From: Agrostemma githago
Lineage: Eukaryota; Streptophyta; Magnoliopsida; Caryophyllales; Caryophyllaceae
Assembly: GCA_958450325.1 (NCBI GenBank)
Contig: OY288257.1
Span: forward strand, 31,390,771-31,454,770
Length of the DNA: 64,000 bases
Direction: 5' to 3'
The translations under genes were made by a program, and so were the position numbers. Below the pieces are notes generated by a model. The model saw only the letters and a list, made by a program, of their open reading frames with translations, did no database searches and was not told the origin of the DNA. Positions 22,303 through 33,700 of this stretch are shown here, in pieces (position 1 is the first letter of the stretch; every line of letters begins with the position of its first letter).

Positions 22303-23216
22303 GGACATTTTCTATAAATACCCCCCTTGCTCTTCAACATTTAAGATTTTGGCAACCCTAAGCTCCCACATACATTACTACATTTTACATACAACCCTAC
22401 ATCCCATCCCGAGAGCACCATACACATACATCCCGAGACTAAAACCTCCCAAAAACCAAGAACCGTCTCTACAACCACACACACACACACACACCATAAC
22501 TTACCCACATCCTCGATACTCCCGCGCACACGCCGCTACTAGACAAGTCCATTTCCGAGGCCGATTAAGCATGTAGGTTGAGGATGTCATCAACCCCATT
22601 TTCTCTCTTTCTTCTCTTCTCCCTCACGTTACACACACACACATATACACACTATATAACTATATATTATTAATACTACTAATCGCTAACACTAACGTTT
22701 TTATTTTCGTTCTTTTTATTATTATTTCGATACTAAATTTAATACCGCGTATATGTATATCTAATAAAAAACCATTTCGGATTGAACACGTTTAATTACA
22801 GTTTTCGTTTCAAGTCCGTTTAACCCCTTTACAAGTCGTAACAGAGGTGACACCCTTTCGAGGAGCGCCGCCCTAAGGGCATAACGCGATCGCGGTAACA
22901 CGTAGTTAGACGTGTCTGATGCCATTTTCGAGATTAGTACGAAACACGTTGACGCGAAAATTGAACATCACGTAATCCGTAAGGATGAGGGAATCAATTT
23001 TCGTCCTAATCAAATTAATAACGACTTCATAAAACTTATTTCAAAATATCCGATACCGATCTTGTAACCATACTCTACACGTCATGAGCATCGAAAAACC
23101 GAGTTGAGTTTAAATTACATAATATTTTTACACAACTCGGCAAGTTATCGATTTAAAATCAATAAATTCGGAACTACCACCTTTTCCGAAATCGAGTAGC
23201 AGCTCGAAGAGAGGGC

Positions 23217-23344
23217 ACTCGATCGAGTGCCATGGCTCACTCGATCGAGTGCCATGGCTCACTCGATCGAGTGACCCCTCAAAAATGAGGCAGGAGGTCT
23301 TACGAAGGGCACTCGATCGAGTCCCTCCCATGACTCGATCGAGT
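23217..23344. repeat. Palindrome block 2 in LTR-b
   Basis: Five exact ACTCGATCGAGT units lie at 23217, 23239, 23261, 23311 and 23333. The 22-bp steps within groups come from unit plus spacer (GCCATGGCTC, itself containing CCATGG). A 38-bp spacer separates the two groups. Confidence 0.9.
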
Positions 23345-24174
23345 GGCCTTCATAGCACAACTACGTGAGCCTCTTACATATAACGAGCCTCGATAAATCT
23401 TTTTCTACGACTTCGGTCGTCATGTGTCAAGTCCATCACGTGTTCATTCTTTCAAAATCATGCATCATTTTATTTTTTTATTTTATATAATCTATTTGCA
23501 TCACCGCCATCAATAACGTTTATTATTATTTTGCTTGTTATTTTGTATTGTCCGGGTTGTATTTCCGCCCGCGTAAGTTGTAACTTATTTTCGACTTTAT
23601 TTATTTTGTTTGTTTGTCATTTACTTTTTATAAATGAACCTCACATGCTAAATCACTTTGATGTGAACTAAATGCATTAAAATGACGTAGTTTGAACATA
23701 ATTCATATGCTTAGCTAAAATGTCGTTTGCATAACATTTAATCATCATACTAACGCACGTACACGAAAACGAACGATATCTAAGTAGAGGCCGCTAAGAG
23801 CGGGCGGGGTTGGGTGTCCTTTGTGGGCTTCCAAACACGTACCCTAACCCCTTACTCAAAACCATGGTTTCCGGACGTCCGAAACCGTTGGCACACGAGA
23901 GTCATTAGATGCACGATATCCGATAACTCAGCGTCGGTATCATAATGCAAAGGGACGAACCCATAAACTCTAGCACTAAAAGCGGGCTGTGCTTTGTGCA
24001 CGATACGCCTAAGTGTAGAGTGGGTTCGAACGGGTCCGAACTTCCACAAAGGTCGGTGGCGACTCCTATTTCGATTTAAATTTCGACCCGAGATCAATCT
24101 TACCATGAAATTCATTCGCCTACCCAAACCCGCGCGTGGCCGCCTCGGGGTGGACCTATGTCATGTCCATAATT

Positions 24175-24192
24175 TGGCGACTCCGCTGGGGA
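24175..24192 (+). promoter_or_regulatory. Primer-binding site of element A
   Basis: TGGCGACTCCGCTGGGGA starts 3 nt after the LTR. TGG complements a tRNA 3' CCA. From memory, Tat/Ogre elements use an Arg tRNA with a very similar site; the tRNA identity needs checking. Confidence 0.75.
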
Positions 24193-25021
24193 TACCTAAT
24201 GTACCACTTGTCATCGGGGTTCCTAGGGTGATACTCGAAAAGAAATCGTTCGATTATTAAATACGCGTCTTAGTTCGATGATTCATGCATAACCCATTTT
24301 CACCCGGGCCGGTTACTTGTGATCGACATCCCACTATACCAAGGTGCATTCCTAAATGGGTGCGCTAAAGACATCTATGGCCGAACTCGTATGGGTTTCG
24401 CGACATGTTTAAGACCAATTCAGCTTAGGACATCCGTCCTGATTTACGAGAAAGCTGTCGATGTTGGTATAGACCCGATTTTGACCGACCGAGACTTAGT
24501 GTAAAGCATACATAGTGTCGTTATAATGTTTGCGTGACTAAGTGCTACTTGGTTTCCGTGTCATTTTTTTTTTCAAAAACCGTCATTTCAAAGAATGCAT
24601 CTTTTCAAGATATCCAATTTTCAAAAACTCGGAATGTCGCCAAAATTTCGACTTACGATTTGATTCAAAATAGCCTATTTTCTAACCGGCATGCTTCCCA
24701 TTTCAACTTTCGAATTTCCGATGTCATTTTGATTTTCGAACTTTTTTTCGTTTCGATTTTCAAAATCTTCGAGATGCCAACTTTTCGATTTTCAAATTCT
24801 CGGAAATTCATTTTCGATATTCAAATTTTCAAAACTTCAAACATTCAACTTTTCAAAAACCTTCCTTATTATTGGGCCTACCGTTATCCGTGTGTCATGT
24901 CTTTTTCATAGTATGTCAAAGGCTTGTAGCGTCGTAACTCCGTCGATCTTACATCACGGGTTTCCTCCCTTTCCCGAGTCCGCATTATTTGTCAAGGCAT
25001 GGCCAACCTACGTAGGGCATA
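24193..25021 (+). mobile_element. 5' leader of element A, first part
   Basis: This is untranslated leader sequence between primer site and gag, with a stretch (24560-24870) of TTTTCAAAA/TTCGA-type words. It is interrupted at 25021 and continues at 32250. Confidence 0.55.
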
Positions 25022-25327
25022 TATAACAACCCGGTTCTTCCAATGACATTAATCGACAAGGCGGAAAATAATTAAGTCGTAAAAAGTGGTAAAAATTAAA
25101 AACCATCGACTGAAGTGAGTCTTTAACCGATAAATGAACCGTTTGTTAAAATACAACAACTGAAAACCGAATTACAAATTTCTAAAACAATAGTCTGACA
25201 AAATTTATGTTACAAGATTTATAGTTTGACACTCTCATCTGCGACACTGTGTCTCTTGCACTCGTGCATGACCCCATGTCCAGTCTTGAGAGTTTGTCAA
25301 CCTGAATGCATATTTAAATATAGATGT

Positions 25328-25448
25328 ACCGAAGATGTCTTAGCCTAGTGGTTAAGGTTAGGTGCTCTGGAACAATAGGTCTCAGGTTCGAATCCCCCTC
25401 CCCTATATTGTAATGCGACTAAGTGCGCTCTTCAATGAACCAAAAAAA
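25328..25448 (+). mobile_element. tRNA-derived SINE with intact target duplication
   Basis: Polymerase III box A (TTAGCCTAGTGGTTAAGG) and a perfect box B (GGTTCGAATCC) are followed by a short tRNA-unrelated body and a poly(A) tail. An exact 12-bp duplication, AAATATAGATGT, flanks it (25316-25327 and 25449-25460). Length is about 120 bp, typical of plant SINEs. It was inserted by LINE machinery. Confidence 0.9.
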
Positions 25449-25460
25449 AAATATAGATGT

Positions 25461-28400
25461 CCCACTTAGTGGGTGTAACCTAACCGTCATTCTAACACGG
25501 CCCCGAATAATCAATGCAGTACAACGTTTAGGTTATCTAATTAACAGAAAAGCAGGCATGTCACATTACAAATCGACATGTATACGTACAATGTGAGATT
25601 CACATGAAGTGATTTCAGTTAACATGCGAATCAATTTAAATATATAAGACATGCAGGTTATATAGAATAAAGTAATACATACATCATATGAGCATGTGAA
25701 TAATACGGTAAAGCATAGATCATGGATTCATAGAAGTGTCATGTGAAAATAGAGTAAGATATACATAATACAAATCATATGAAACATAATATCAATCATA
25801 ATCAATATTCAAGCAAGACATATAACAAAACATTACTTCCCATTATCAAGCATTTCAATCACATCATTAGTCATAAGAGTACAGAACAGTAACAAAGTAT
25901 ACTAGCACATGTGATTTAGAAAACTGTAGTCATTTACTTTTAAAAACAATGCTTTCCTTTCACATAATGCACGAGACGTGACTACTAATGTCTCATGCAC
26001 ACTTAAGGCTTGCATCTCACCATAAGTGCAGATGGGAACATCAATCCCGCCAATCATATCAATACTAGGAGGTTTACATCTCACCCTAGTGCTCAATAGG
26101 ATCGAACACCTAAATTGACTCGGTTTAGTCGACTGACATCTGGAGAAGAAGGACTGCATGTGCATGGACTCAGAGGTCCCGCTGAACCGAACATATCCCA
26201 TACACTGCTAAGGCAAAGGTCGGAAGGTATTCCGCCCCCAAAGATATCCGATATAGAGAGTGAGAGCTGATCAGTGCCCTTGTTTATGTATGCGCACACA
26301 CCCAATCCATACTCTTGGTCTCGGGAAAGAGAACCTTTACACAACCGAGCACCTCAATGGCAACTGGACGACTACTACTCTACCGACAAACTCATAAAGA
26401 GCTGGCTGCCCGTTTACTTCTTAGCATTTTCTCGCACCGGAAGGATGCATCATGGCCTCCTATGAGCAGTGACTCCGAGTGTCGTAGTCTACTTTCGAAG
26501 CTGTCTTCTATTGCAACGTCTCCTAAACTTTACCAAGATAGCGCCCAACACGAAACGTAGGTTGAATTTGGGTGTCTTATAAAGACAGAGTCTCTGTAAT
26601 ATCGAGCTCAGTGGTCATCGTGGGGCACATGTCTGATGACCAGAGGGATGAAACAATATCGGGTTCCATAAGGATGACCGGTCTGTGAGCTGTGTATTGA
26701 CTCGGAACAAGTCATTACAACATGGAATGGTGAAGACAAATCAAAGGGTACTGCCAGGCCAGGAACATGTTCATTTTCACTATGATTGGTGTCGATAACA
26801 GCGTTCGTGAAAACGTGTCTGATCACCGGCTTAGGTAACACACTGACTAGAAGTACGGTTGTTCCTATGGAATTTAAGTATGTCGATTTTAAGATTAACA
26901 AACATTATCAATCGTCGTAAAATTTATCTTAACTGATAGTTTTAGTATACTGATGTAAGAGATTTGGAACATTTTATTTGAGATATATTATTTGAAGTGT
27001 TCATTAGTTGAGATTTGATTAAAGATTCAATTATTTCTAAGTACATTATTTAAGATGGGTTCCTTTATCTTGACTTGACCTATGTTGACTTAAAAAACTA
27101 TAGTTTGACCAAGATAGACTAGTCAACCCTTAGTTTTGACTTAGTCACTAATTAGTCCTTAATTGCTTATTATAAGATTTAAGTGTTGTTTTGCACATTT
27201 AAGCATTGTTTAACTTAGTACTTTTGGGTTATTCGTCTTTTAGTACTCTATACTTTTTGGGCACAAGTATTTAGTACATTTATTGTTCAAGTGTACGCAT
27301 TTAATATTTTTATACGGTTTCGTATTTGTATAAGTATACTTATCTCTTAAAGCCTATTTATACTTAGTAAAATATTTCAAACACCAAATAAATCAATAAT
27401 AATTATAAAAATCATTTTTAACCTTATTAGGTATCATATTTATCAAAACATAGAGTTTTACAAAAGTAACTTTAAGTAATAACGAAATCGATAATATTAT
27501 TAAGGATACTAAATGAGTCATTTTTCAAATGTTATTTTTAACTTTCGATTTTCATATTCAACATAATTTTATGACTTAGATTTTCAGATATAAAGTCATT
27601 TTTCAAAAATAATAAGTTTTATTATTTTTAACAAATTAAAAACGAAAACAATACGGTTTTCAATACTTTCTTTTAAATTGTTTAAAATACTTAAACATCA
27701 GAAAAGTGAACCAAAATTTTATTTTGGGTACCTATACATGTAAATAACATATCCCCGGAAATATAGATTAAAATATTTTATAAACGTTCTTAATAAAATC
27801 TTCTTTCCAGATCTGACCCATTTTAGTACAAATTTTGTAAATAAAAATATATATGATGGATTTATATGAAATTTGACGTAAACATAATCGACATCATCAG
27901 GAATATAATATAATTTTTCCAAGTCCAAACAAAACGTTTAACATACAAAAACATATTATTTTCTCAGACAGTACATAAAATCTTACAGTACCAGTTTACG
28001 AAATAAGTATATATTAAATATATATTTTCATAAAAACTTAATTTTCAAATTTTTATCATTTTTTAGACATACTGATCTACAACTTTCGTGAAGGAACTTA
28101 AGGCTAATTCGAAATATATTTTATACAAAAAAATCGTGAACATACATCATACATCACAACATCCATTTTACAGCATGTATTGTTAAGTGATAATCAACAA
28201 ATAGTTAACTTTAAACTTGGTGATCTAATGATTTAGTCGTAAACATGATGTTATATGTTAATTAGAGTCTAAAAACTATACAACGAGATTTGAGGGCGAA
28301 GAAAAGTTAGGTTACCTTAAGCATAAATAATCGATTCTACAACATACAAGAAAATGAAGATCGATGCTCCTTTTCTCTTGCTCCTCTTCATAAATTAGTT

Positions 28401-28597
28401 AGAATGGCACAAAAACAAACTAAGTTAGTAGTTATACTATTAAATAAACTTGAAAATAAGTAGTATAAGATGAGAGAAAAATGGATTAGAGCTCTTCAAA
28501 AATGGTGGTTGAAACACCTTAAGAACTTGTGAAAACTTGTGTTGTTTTCTTTGGTTTTTGGAAGGGAGTTGAAGGAGGGTAAAAGGTGGATGAATAA
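25461..28597. other. Interior of the 7.2-kb LTR-type insertion
   Basis: It contains no convincing ORF. From 25990 to 26900 it is GC-richer and resembles LTR promoter-type sequence. From 26900 to 28500 it is AT-rich with repeated 'TTTAAGTATT' words. Confidence 0.4.
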
Positions 28598-28870
28598 GGC
28601 CCTGTTCTTTTCAGCTTATTTTCAGCCTGTTTCAGACCAGCTCAGCTTCTATCAGCTCAGCCCAGCTCTTATCAGCTCAACCCAGCTTCTATAAGCTCAG
28701 TTCAGCTCAACCCTAATATTTTCAACCCAACTCCAATATTTTCAACTCCTAAAATAATAATACTTCAATAATCATAATAATAATACATATAATAATAATA
28801 ATAAAATATAATAATAATAGTATTATTGTTATTGTTATTATTATTATTTATTTATTTATATGAAACGGGA

Positions 28871-28990
28871 GTTGCGTTAAGATCGAAACAAATTACAATA
28901 AGGTCTTGTTAGTGTTGTTGTTGTTGTTGTTGTTATTATGGCATTTCGATATTAATAGAAGTTTCTTTTCATAAAAAAATAATAATAATG
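28871..28990. mobile_element. Two very short LINE 3'-end fragments
   Basis: Minus strand: 'atttgtttcgatcttaacgc' (complement of 28877-28896) followed by an A/T-rich tail to about 28800. Plus strand: 'atttcgatattaatagaagt' (28944-28963) followed by 'ataaaaaaataataataatg'. Both match the 3' end of the longer LINE copy at 55583-56857. Confidence 0.5.
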
Positions 28991-29488
28991 ATAATATTAT
29001 TGTTGTTGTTATTTTTGTTACTCATCTCTTAGTGTTAATAACATCGTCAACGTCGTTGTCGTCATCATCATCGTCATTGTTATTATTATCGTTATTATTA
29101 TTATTTTCTATTTTTTATCATCATCATTATTATTATTATAAAAATTACTCGTATTAATTAATATTATTATGCACTCTATAATATTTTTAGGTCTTGAAAT
29201 AGATATTACATTCAAATATTTACAACTTTATCTCAATGCCGTTACAATTAATTTACGTATTTTAACACTATGTTTTAGTGAATAGAATATCTAATATTTA
29301 TACCATACAGTATAGCATATGAGTATTATTTGTATTGTATTAAAATTTAAGAATATCAAAATATAAAATTTTGTATATTACGTAATCAAAGATATATACA
29401 TAGTAAATTTTACTATGTCAAGTATGAAAAAACAAAAGTAGAAATCAAATGAATTGGAGAGAGTACTATGTTGTTGTAGTTATTACTA

Positions 29489-29527
<39 letters not shown>

Positions 29528-29540
29528 TTTTTTTTAAAAA

Positions 29541-29723
29541 AAAAAACCGGAGCTTGCATTGAACACCATAACACCAGAACAAATTACAAGAAGTTAGAGG
29601 GAAGTCGAGATACTATCTGGGCCCCCACTCCCTTAGCGACTGCAAAGCTAATTCTAGTGAAAATATGAACTGCGGCACGCGCTCCAGCATCTTGTGATAA
29701 AGCGAATTTCCGAATCCGCTGAA
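29541..29723 (-). mobile_element. LINE 3' fragment, part 1 (split by a solo LTR)
   Basis: The minus-strand translation contains GVGAQIVSRLPSNFL and QDAGARAAVHIF, as in the LINE at 55583-56857, followed by a poly(A)-like tail (29488-29546 on the plus strand as T-rich/TTA). The sequence resumes at 31321 after the inserted LTR, for only about 60 bp. Confidence 0.7.
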
Positions 29724-31315
29724 TGATGGTAGGATTTGTCGTGGGTCCTAACCAACAATAAATAACCAACTATTCCTAGTGGGTAGCTAGGGCAAGTAGG
29801 GTCGTATCCACGGAGACGGTATGGTAGAGTCTAGACTAGGTTGGCCTAAAAACGAGACTAAATCACCAAACAAACACAAAGAAAGCATTAATTGGTAAAC
29901 TGTGGTGGTGGAAGAGGTATGACTAAGCTAATGATGAACTAGTTAAAACAAGGCTTAAATGAAATGACTAATGATCAAACTAATAAGCAAACTAGAGTAT
30001 ATGATGACTAACTAAGAGGATGAACTCAAATATGAAAGGAAGTGGGGTAGGTCGGGTTCTTAAGTGTAGTAGGGTTATTGGGATGGTCAAGGGTGTAGGT
30101 GTCTTCTAGTTGCTAGAGTCGGTCCGGGCTCTCGCTACGTAGACCGATGTCGAGGTAGGCTCGCGCTCTCGCATCTAACCCCTAGTCCGCACACTTGTGT
30201 CTAAGACTAACCTCAACACAACCACAAAATAGACAAACAATGAGAAGATAACACAAGTATGGGGAGCATTGGCCACTACTACTCACACAAGCAAATCAAC
30301 AAACACATAGAGTGTCCATAATGTGACTAGCAACAAAAGAGTCACCTTTTCCCCTAATCAAACCCTAATCACCCATAATCTACCCCTAACCCCCCTACTA
30401 ACCCCACAAGGAGACTACTCACTCATAATCAAGAAGAAACCAACAATAACAAGAGAAAACAACATCATAAACCAAACATCCATAATGAAGAACAAGAACA
30501 ATAACAATCAACAAAATGAAAAGATTCAAACTTGATTAAATAAACAAGAACAAGAGTAAAGAAAGTTATACCAACAACAAGAGGAAGAAAAAGATGCAAT
30601 CTTGTATAAATAAGAACCCAAATCAACTCCAAGGATGTCAAGCTTGGAGAAATCTTCAAGAACCCACTTAATACAAGACTAATTACAAACTAGATTAAAC
30701 TAAGATTAAAGGAAGATTAAAGGAAGATTAAACTAAATGGATGAACTCTAAATCTAGGGTTTATATCTTGTAGAGAGGCTTAAGAGAGTCTAATGTAATG
30801 TGTGATACCTAAACAATACAAGAGGGAAGTATATATAAGGTTACAAGAATGAAGGAGGAAGAAATAAGTGAAGTCGAGCAGCAGCCCCACGGTCCCGACC
30901 GGGACGGACCCAGGTCAGTAGGTATGCTATTTGTGCACCTCAACCGGGACGGGTTGAGGCCATCCCGACCGAGATGAGCCTTGTAGGCCTCCTTTAAGCT
31001 CCTTTTGATCCCTCCTTGCCTCTCATGGGTTTCTCATCGATTCTCGGGACTCGGGATCGGGTCTCGGAGGCTCGGGATTGGGTCCCAAGGTCTCGGGTTC
31101 GAATCCAAGGCACCGAGTGATCGTTCCTTCAATTCATTGGCTCCAAAAAGTGTATGTATCGAGTCGGATTTGCTCCAACTCTTCACAAATGGTCTCGGGA
31201 ACCTGAAACAAACTAAAGGAAGCATAAGTAGCCCATAAACCGCTCCCAAGGAGCGATTCCACAAGGAAAATGGGACCAAACACAGTAAAATAGGCGCTAC
31301 AATCTACACTTATCA
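29724..31315 (-). mobile_element. Solo LTR of the LARD family, 1592 bp
   Basis: It starts TGATGGTAGGATTTGTCGTG and ends CTACACTTATCA on the plus strand. CTGAA lies on both sides (29719-29723 and 31316-31320). It aligns with 36941-38650, 42500-44140 and 48535-50135. It is the most diverged of the four, with its own palindrome variants (e.g. GTCCCGACCGGGAC near 30891). A perfect 5-bp duplication around one LTR implies LTR-LTR recombination. Confidence 0.9.
30885..30985. repeat. Palindrome cassette in solo LTR 1
   Basis: GTCCCGACCGGGAC (about 30891), AACCGGGACGGGTT (about 30940) and ATCCCGACCGAGAT (about 30963). The middle unit has reversed arm polarity (AACC...GGTT) yet still pairs. The spacer GACCCAGG...GTGCACCTC is shared with the other LARD LTRs. 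Confidence 0.75.
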
Positions 31316-31320
31316 CTGAA

Positions 31321-31382
31321 GCAGAGAAACAACATCCGTGTCGAGCTCGCTGAGAGAGGAGAAGGAGCAGAGAAACAACATC

Positions 31383-31426
<44 letters not shown>

Positions 31427-31440
31427 TTTTTTTTTTTTTC
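31321..31440 (-). mobile_element. LINE 3' fragment, part 2, and TTA/T tract
   Basis: A short continuation of the LINE fragment ('tcgagctcgctgagagagga' resembles 55820-55840) with an imperfect duplication of 'agagaaacaacatc'. A (TTA)n run (31381-31425) and poly(T) follow. Confidence 0.5.
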
Positions 31441-32249
31441 ATTTTTTAAAATATTATTAGAAAATTTATATAAGTAGTTATTAGTTTCAGCTGCTTTTAG
31501 TTCAGCTCAGTTCAGCTTCTATCAGTCCAGCTCAGCTCCTGTCAGACCAGCTCAGCTCTTATCAGACCAGCTCAGCTCAGCTCAGCCTTGTTTCAGCCGA
31601 AAAGAACAGGGCCTAAGTAAGCTAAATGGGCATATGAGGCTGTTTATATGGGGTCTTAGTCGTCCAAATGATGGGGGAGCAAAGGGTGGACAAGAATTTA
31701 ACAATTACTCAAAGTAGCTAATCATACTTTAAGAGGTACATTACCCTATTTGGTGTTTTTGATTAGAAAAGCATATTTTGAGGCTTGGACTTCAAAGTGA
31801 CGGTATGGCATGCCTTAGGGTGATATTTTTGAGTTTATTTGGTCACACAATGGTTAGGAAAGAAGTACGGAAATCGAATGTCTAGAAACGATTCGTCGGG
31901 TGGCGATTTTCGTAGTAAAGGAACTGTCCGGTACAATATTTTTATGATGAACTTATAAATTGTAATTTTGAATATCACCAATTGTGTAGATCTTGGAAAG
32001 TTAATAAAGTTAGACTTTTGAAACGCCTCAATCAGAGTCCGTATGAGAAAATAGGAACCGTTTTACGAAATCGCGCAGAATTGCGATAACGATAGAAATT
32101 TCAGTTTTGCAAACAATGAAGTGAAATAGAAAGGTTCCAAAGGCACAAGAATTGAATATTACTATATAAAATAGTTTTTCGAGACTCGATTTATTAATAT
32201 TAATCATTATTATAAATAACTAAAATGGTCAAAAATACGGGGTGTTACA

Positions 32250-32529
32250 ACATACCCCTAAAAGGAAAGTCCATTCATACACTCGAGTCCAAAATCTGGG
32301 GAAAATCTCACGTGGTCCTTCTTTCGAACAGGATTCGGCCCACATAGCCGAATCCTAAGGAAGTAACACCACCCACGAGTCACCCGTCTAGGTGTCTTTC
32401 TCGAGTCATTTTCTCGTCTAGTCTTTTCCTTGCAAGGGATGTACTATTTTGATTCCAAGGTCTGGGTTCGGTCTCTGATTATCCGGTATTCTTACAGACA
32501 GGCCACCGTCAACCAAACACAGACACAAA
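32250..32529 (+). mobile_element. 5' leader of element A, continued
   Basis: This resumes the leader after the 7.2-kb insertion and runs to the first gag ATG. No ORF. Confidence 0.5.
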
Positions 32530-33700
32530 ATGGAGCAAGCTTTGAACAACCTGAAAGCGTCAATGGATACTATGGTCTTCAAGCAGACTGAGATCGAAGC
32601 CCATCTGGCAGCAATGAGCGGCGATTAAGCGGTTGTCACTGCTCGTGTGACTGTAGTAGAGCAAGGGACTCCTAATGCCGAAGCCACTGGGCCTTTAGCT
32701 GAACTAGTTAGCGCGGTGCGCCGACTAGAGGAACATGTCCACCTATCTGGGGGTAACAACATTCGTCGGAAAATTCCTGTGACTATTCCCCGGTGAACGA
32801 CAAGCTACCCGCGAACCTGAATCTCACGGGTTTACCGATGTTTGAGGGAACCGAAGACCTGTTACTACATGTACGGGCCTTCAAGGAATTCATGGCCATC
32901 AAGGGGGTGGATTCTTCAATGTTCATGAATCTCTTCGCTGCTTCCCTTGAGAAACACCCAAAGGCCTGGTACTACAGGCTAGACCCCAAGAAATACCCAA
33001 CTTGGGATGATGTGGCTACGGAGTTTGCTCGGAACTATGCCGATAATACTGAGATCTAGACCACAATGCGCTCCTTGGAGGTTATGGCCCAGGAGCCCAA
33101 AGAAGGTTTCACCAAATACCTTCAACGCTGGAGGGCCGAGAGCATGAAACTGGTCGATAAGCCCAGTGAGAAAAATTTAGTTGAGGCCTTTGTCAAGAAC
33201 CTCCTCCCTTCCTACCGGGTCCATCTCCGGTATGCTGTCATACCCAATTTCACCACTCTTACTGAAATAGGTATAAGAATCGAAGACGATCTAAGGCTAG
33301 AGGGCCTTACTAAGGCCTCTAGCAAGGGATACCAAGGGGCTTCCTCTTCCACTACTAAGCCATTAGCTGCAACCCGCAACATTTTTGACGCGGTTAATCT
33401 ACTAGATGCCCCGTCCAAGAAGAATACCACACCTCGGGTATTCACCAATATAGGTACTACCTATACATATGCCTTACAAAGGCTATCCTCAAAAGGCCTA
33501 GTCCAACCGATAGGCCCAACTCCTGAAGTTCCGGTCGAGCGACGTTCCGGTCGAGCGACGTTCCAAGAGCTATAATGCCCAAGCCTATTGCCAATACCAC
33601 CGAGGCAATGGGCATGATACCAAAAAATGTTGGAAGCTGAAGTATCTGATCCAGGACTTGATCGAGAGTGGTAAGATCCCGTTGCCCAGTGACAAACCGA
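32530..33700 (+). pseudogene. gag: Tat-lineage gag, broken
   Basis: This is a capsid/nucleocapsid precursor. A start at 32530 opens MEQALNNLKASMDTMVF, with an in-frame TAA near 32626 and a frame change near 32790. The capsid core follows in 32793-33575 (LPMFEGTEDLLLHVRAFKEF, AWYYRLDPKKYPTWDDV), with a TAG at 33057 where the family expects Gln. A degenerate zinc knuckle of form YCxYHxxxGHxTxxCxxLK lies at about 33585-33645 in another frame. At least four lesions make it non-functional. Confidence 0.85.

Larger units (their letters stand above)
21839..24171 (+). mobile_element. 5' LTR of Tat-lineage element A (LTR-b), 2333 bp
   Basis: It starts TGTAGACACCCGCATTTTGC and ends GTCATGTCCATA. Relatives end GTCCACA, so the last CA has decayed. 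It is followed by ATT and a primer-binding site. TATAT precedes it, and CATAT follows the matching 3' LTR end at 52068, compatible with a decayed 5-bp target duplication. It contains (CA)n near 22481-22494 and 22629-22650, and two palindrome blocks. Its 3' half aligns well to LTR-c. Confidence 0.85.
28598..31613. mobile_element. Tourist-like (PIF/Harbinger) MITE, enlarged by nested insertions
   Basis: The ends GGCCCTGTTCTTTTCAGC and, inverted, GGCCCTGTTCTTTTCGGC are flanked by TAA on both sides (28595-28597 and 31614-31616). TAA duplication and this terminus fit Tourist elements. Both arms carry CAGCTCAG-type reiterations (28617-28710 and 31480-31590). Inside are LINE 3' fragments and a solo LARD LTR. 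Confidence 0.75.
25022..32249 (-). mobile_element. Large LTR-type insertion in the leader of element A
   Basis: The right end read inward is TGTAACACCCCGTATTTTTG, a classic plant LTR start. The left end is TATAACAACCCGG, consistent with an LTR end GGGTTGTTACA in which the CA has mutated to TA. The flanks are GCATA (25017-25021) and ACATA (32250-32254), a target duplication with one mismatch. After subtracting nested insertions about 4 kb remains with no coding region, so this is a long solo LTR or a non-coding LTR element. Confidence 0.55.

Noticed and set aside
23217..23344. CRISPR-like array
   Set aside because: The repeats are 12-bp palindromes within plant LTRs, spacers are conserved rather than unique, and no cas genes exist in this eukaryotic context.
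31005..31279. Ser/Gly-rich ORFs repeated at 38331-38613, 43821-44103 and 49816-50098
   Set aside because: The frames are open in all four LARD LTRs only because the segment is composed of TCGGGA/TCTCGGG words. No start context, no conserved length, and substitutions are not codon-biased.
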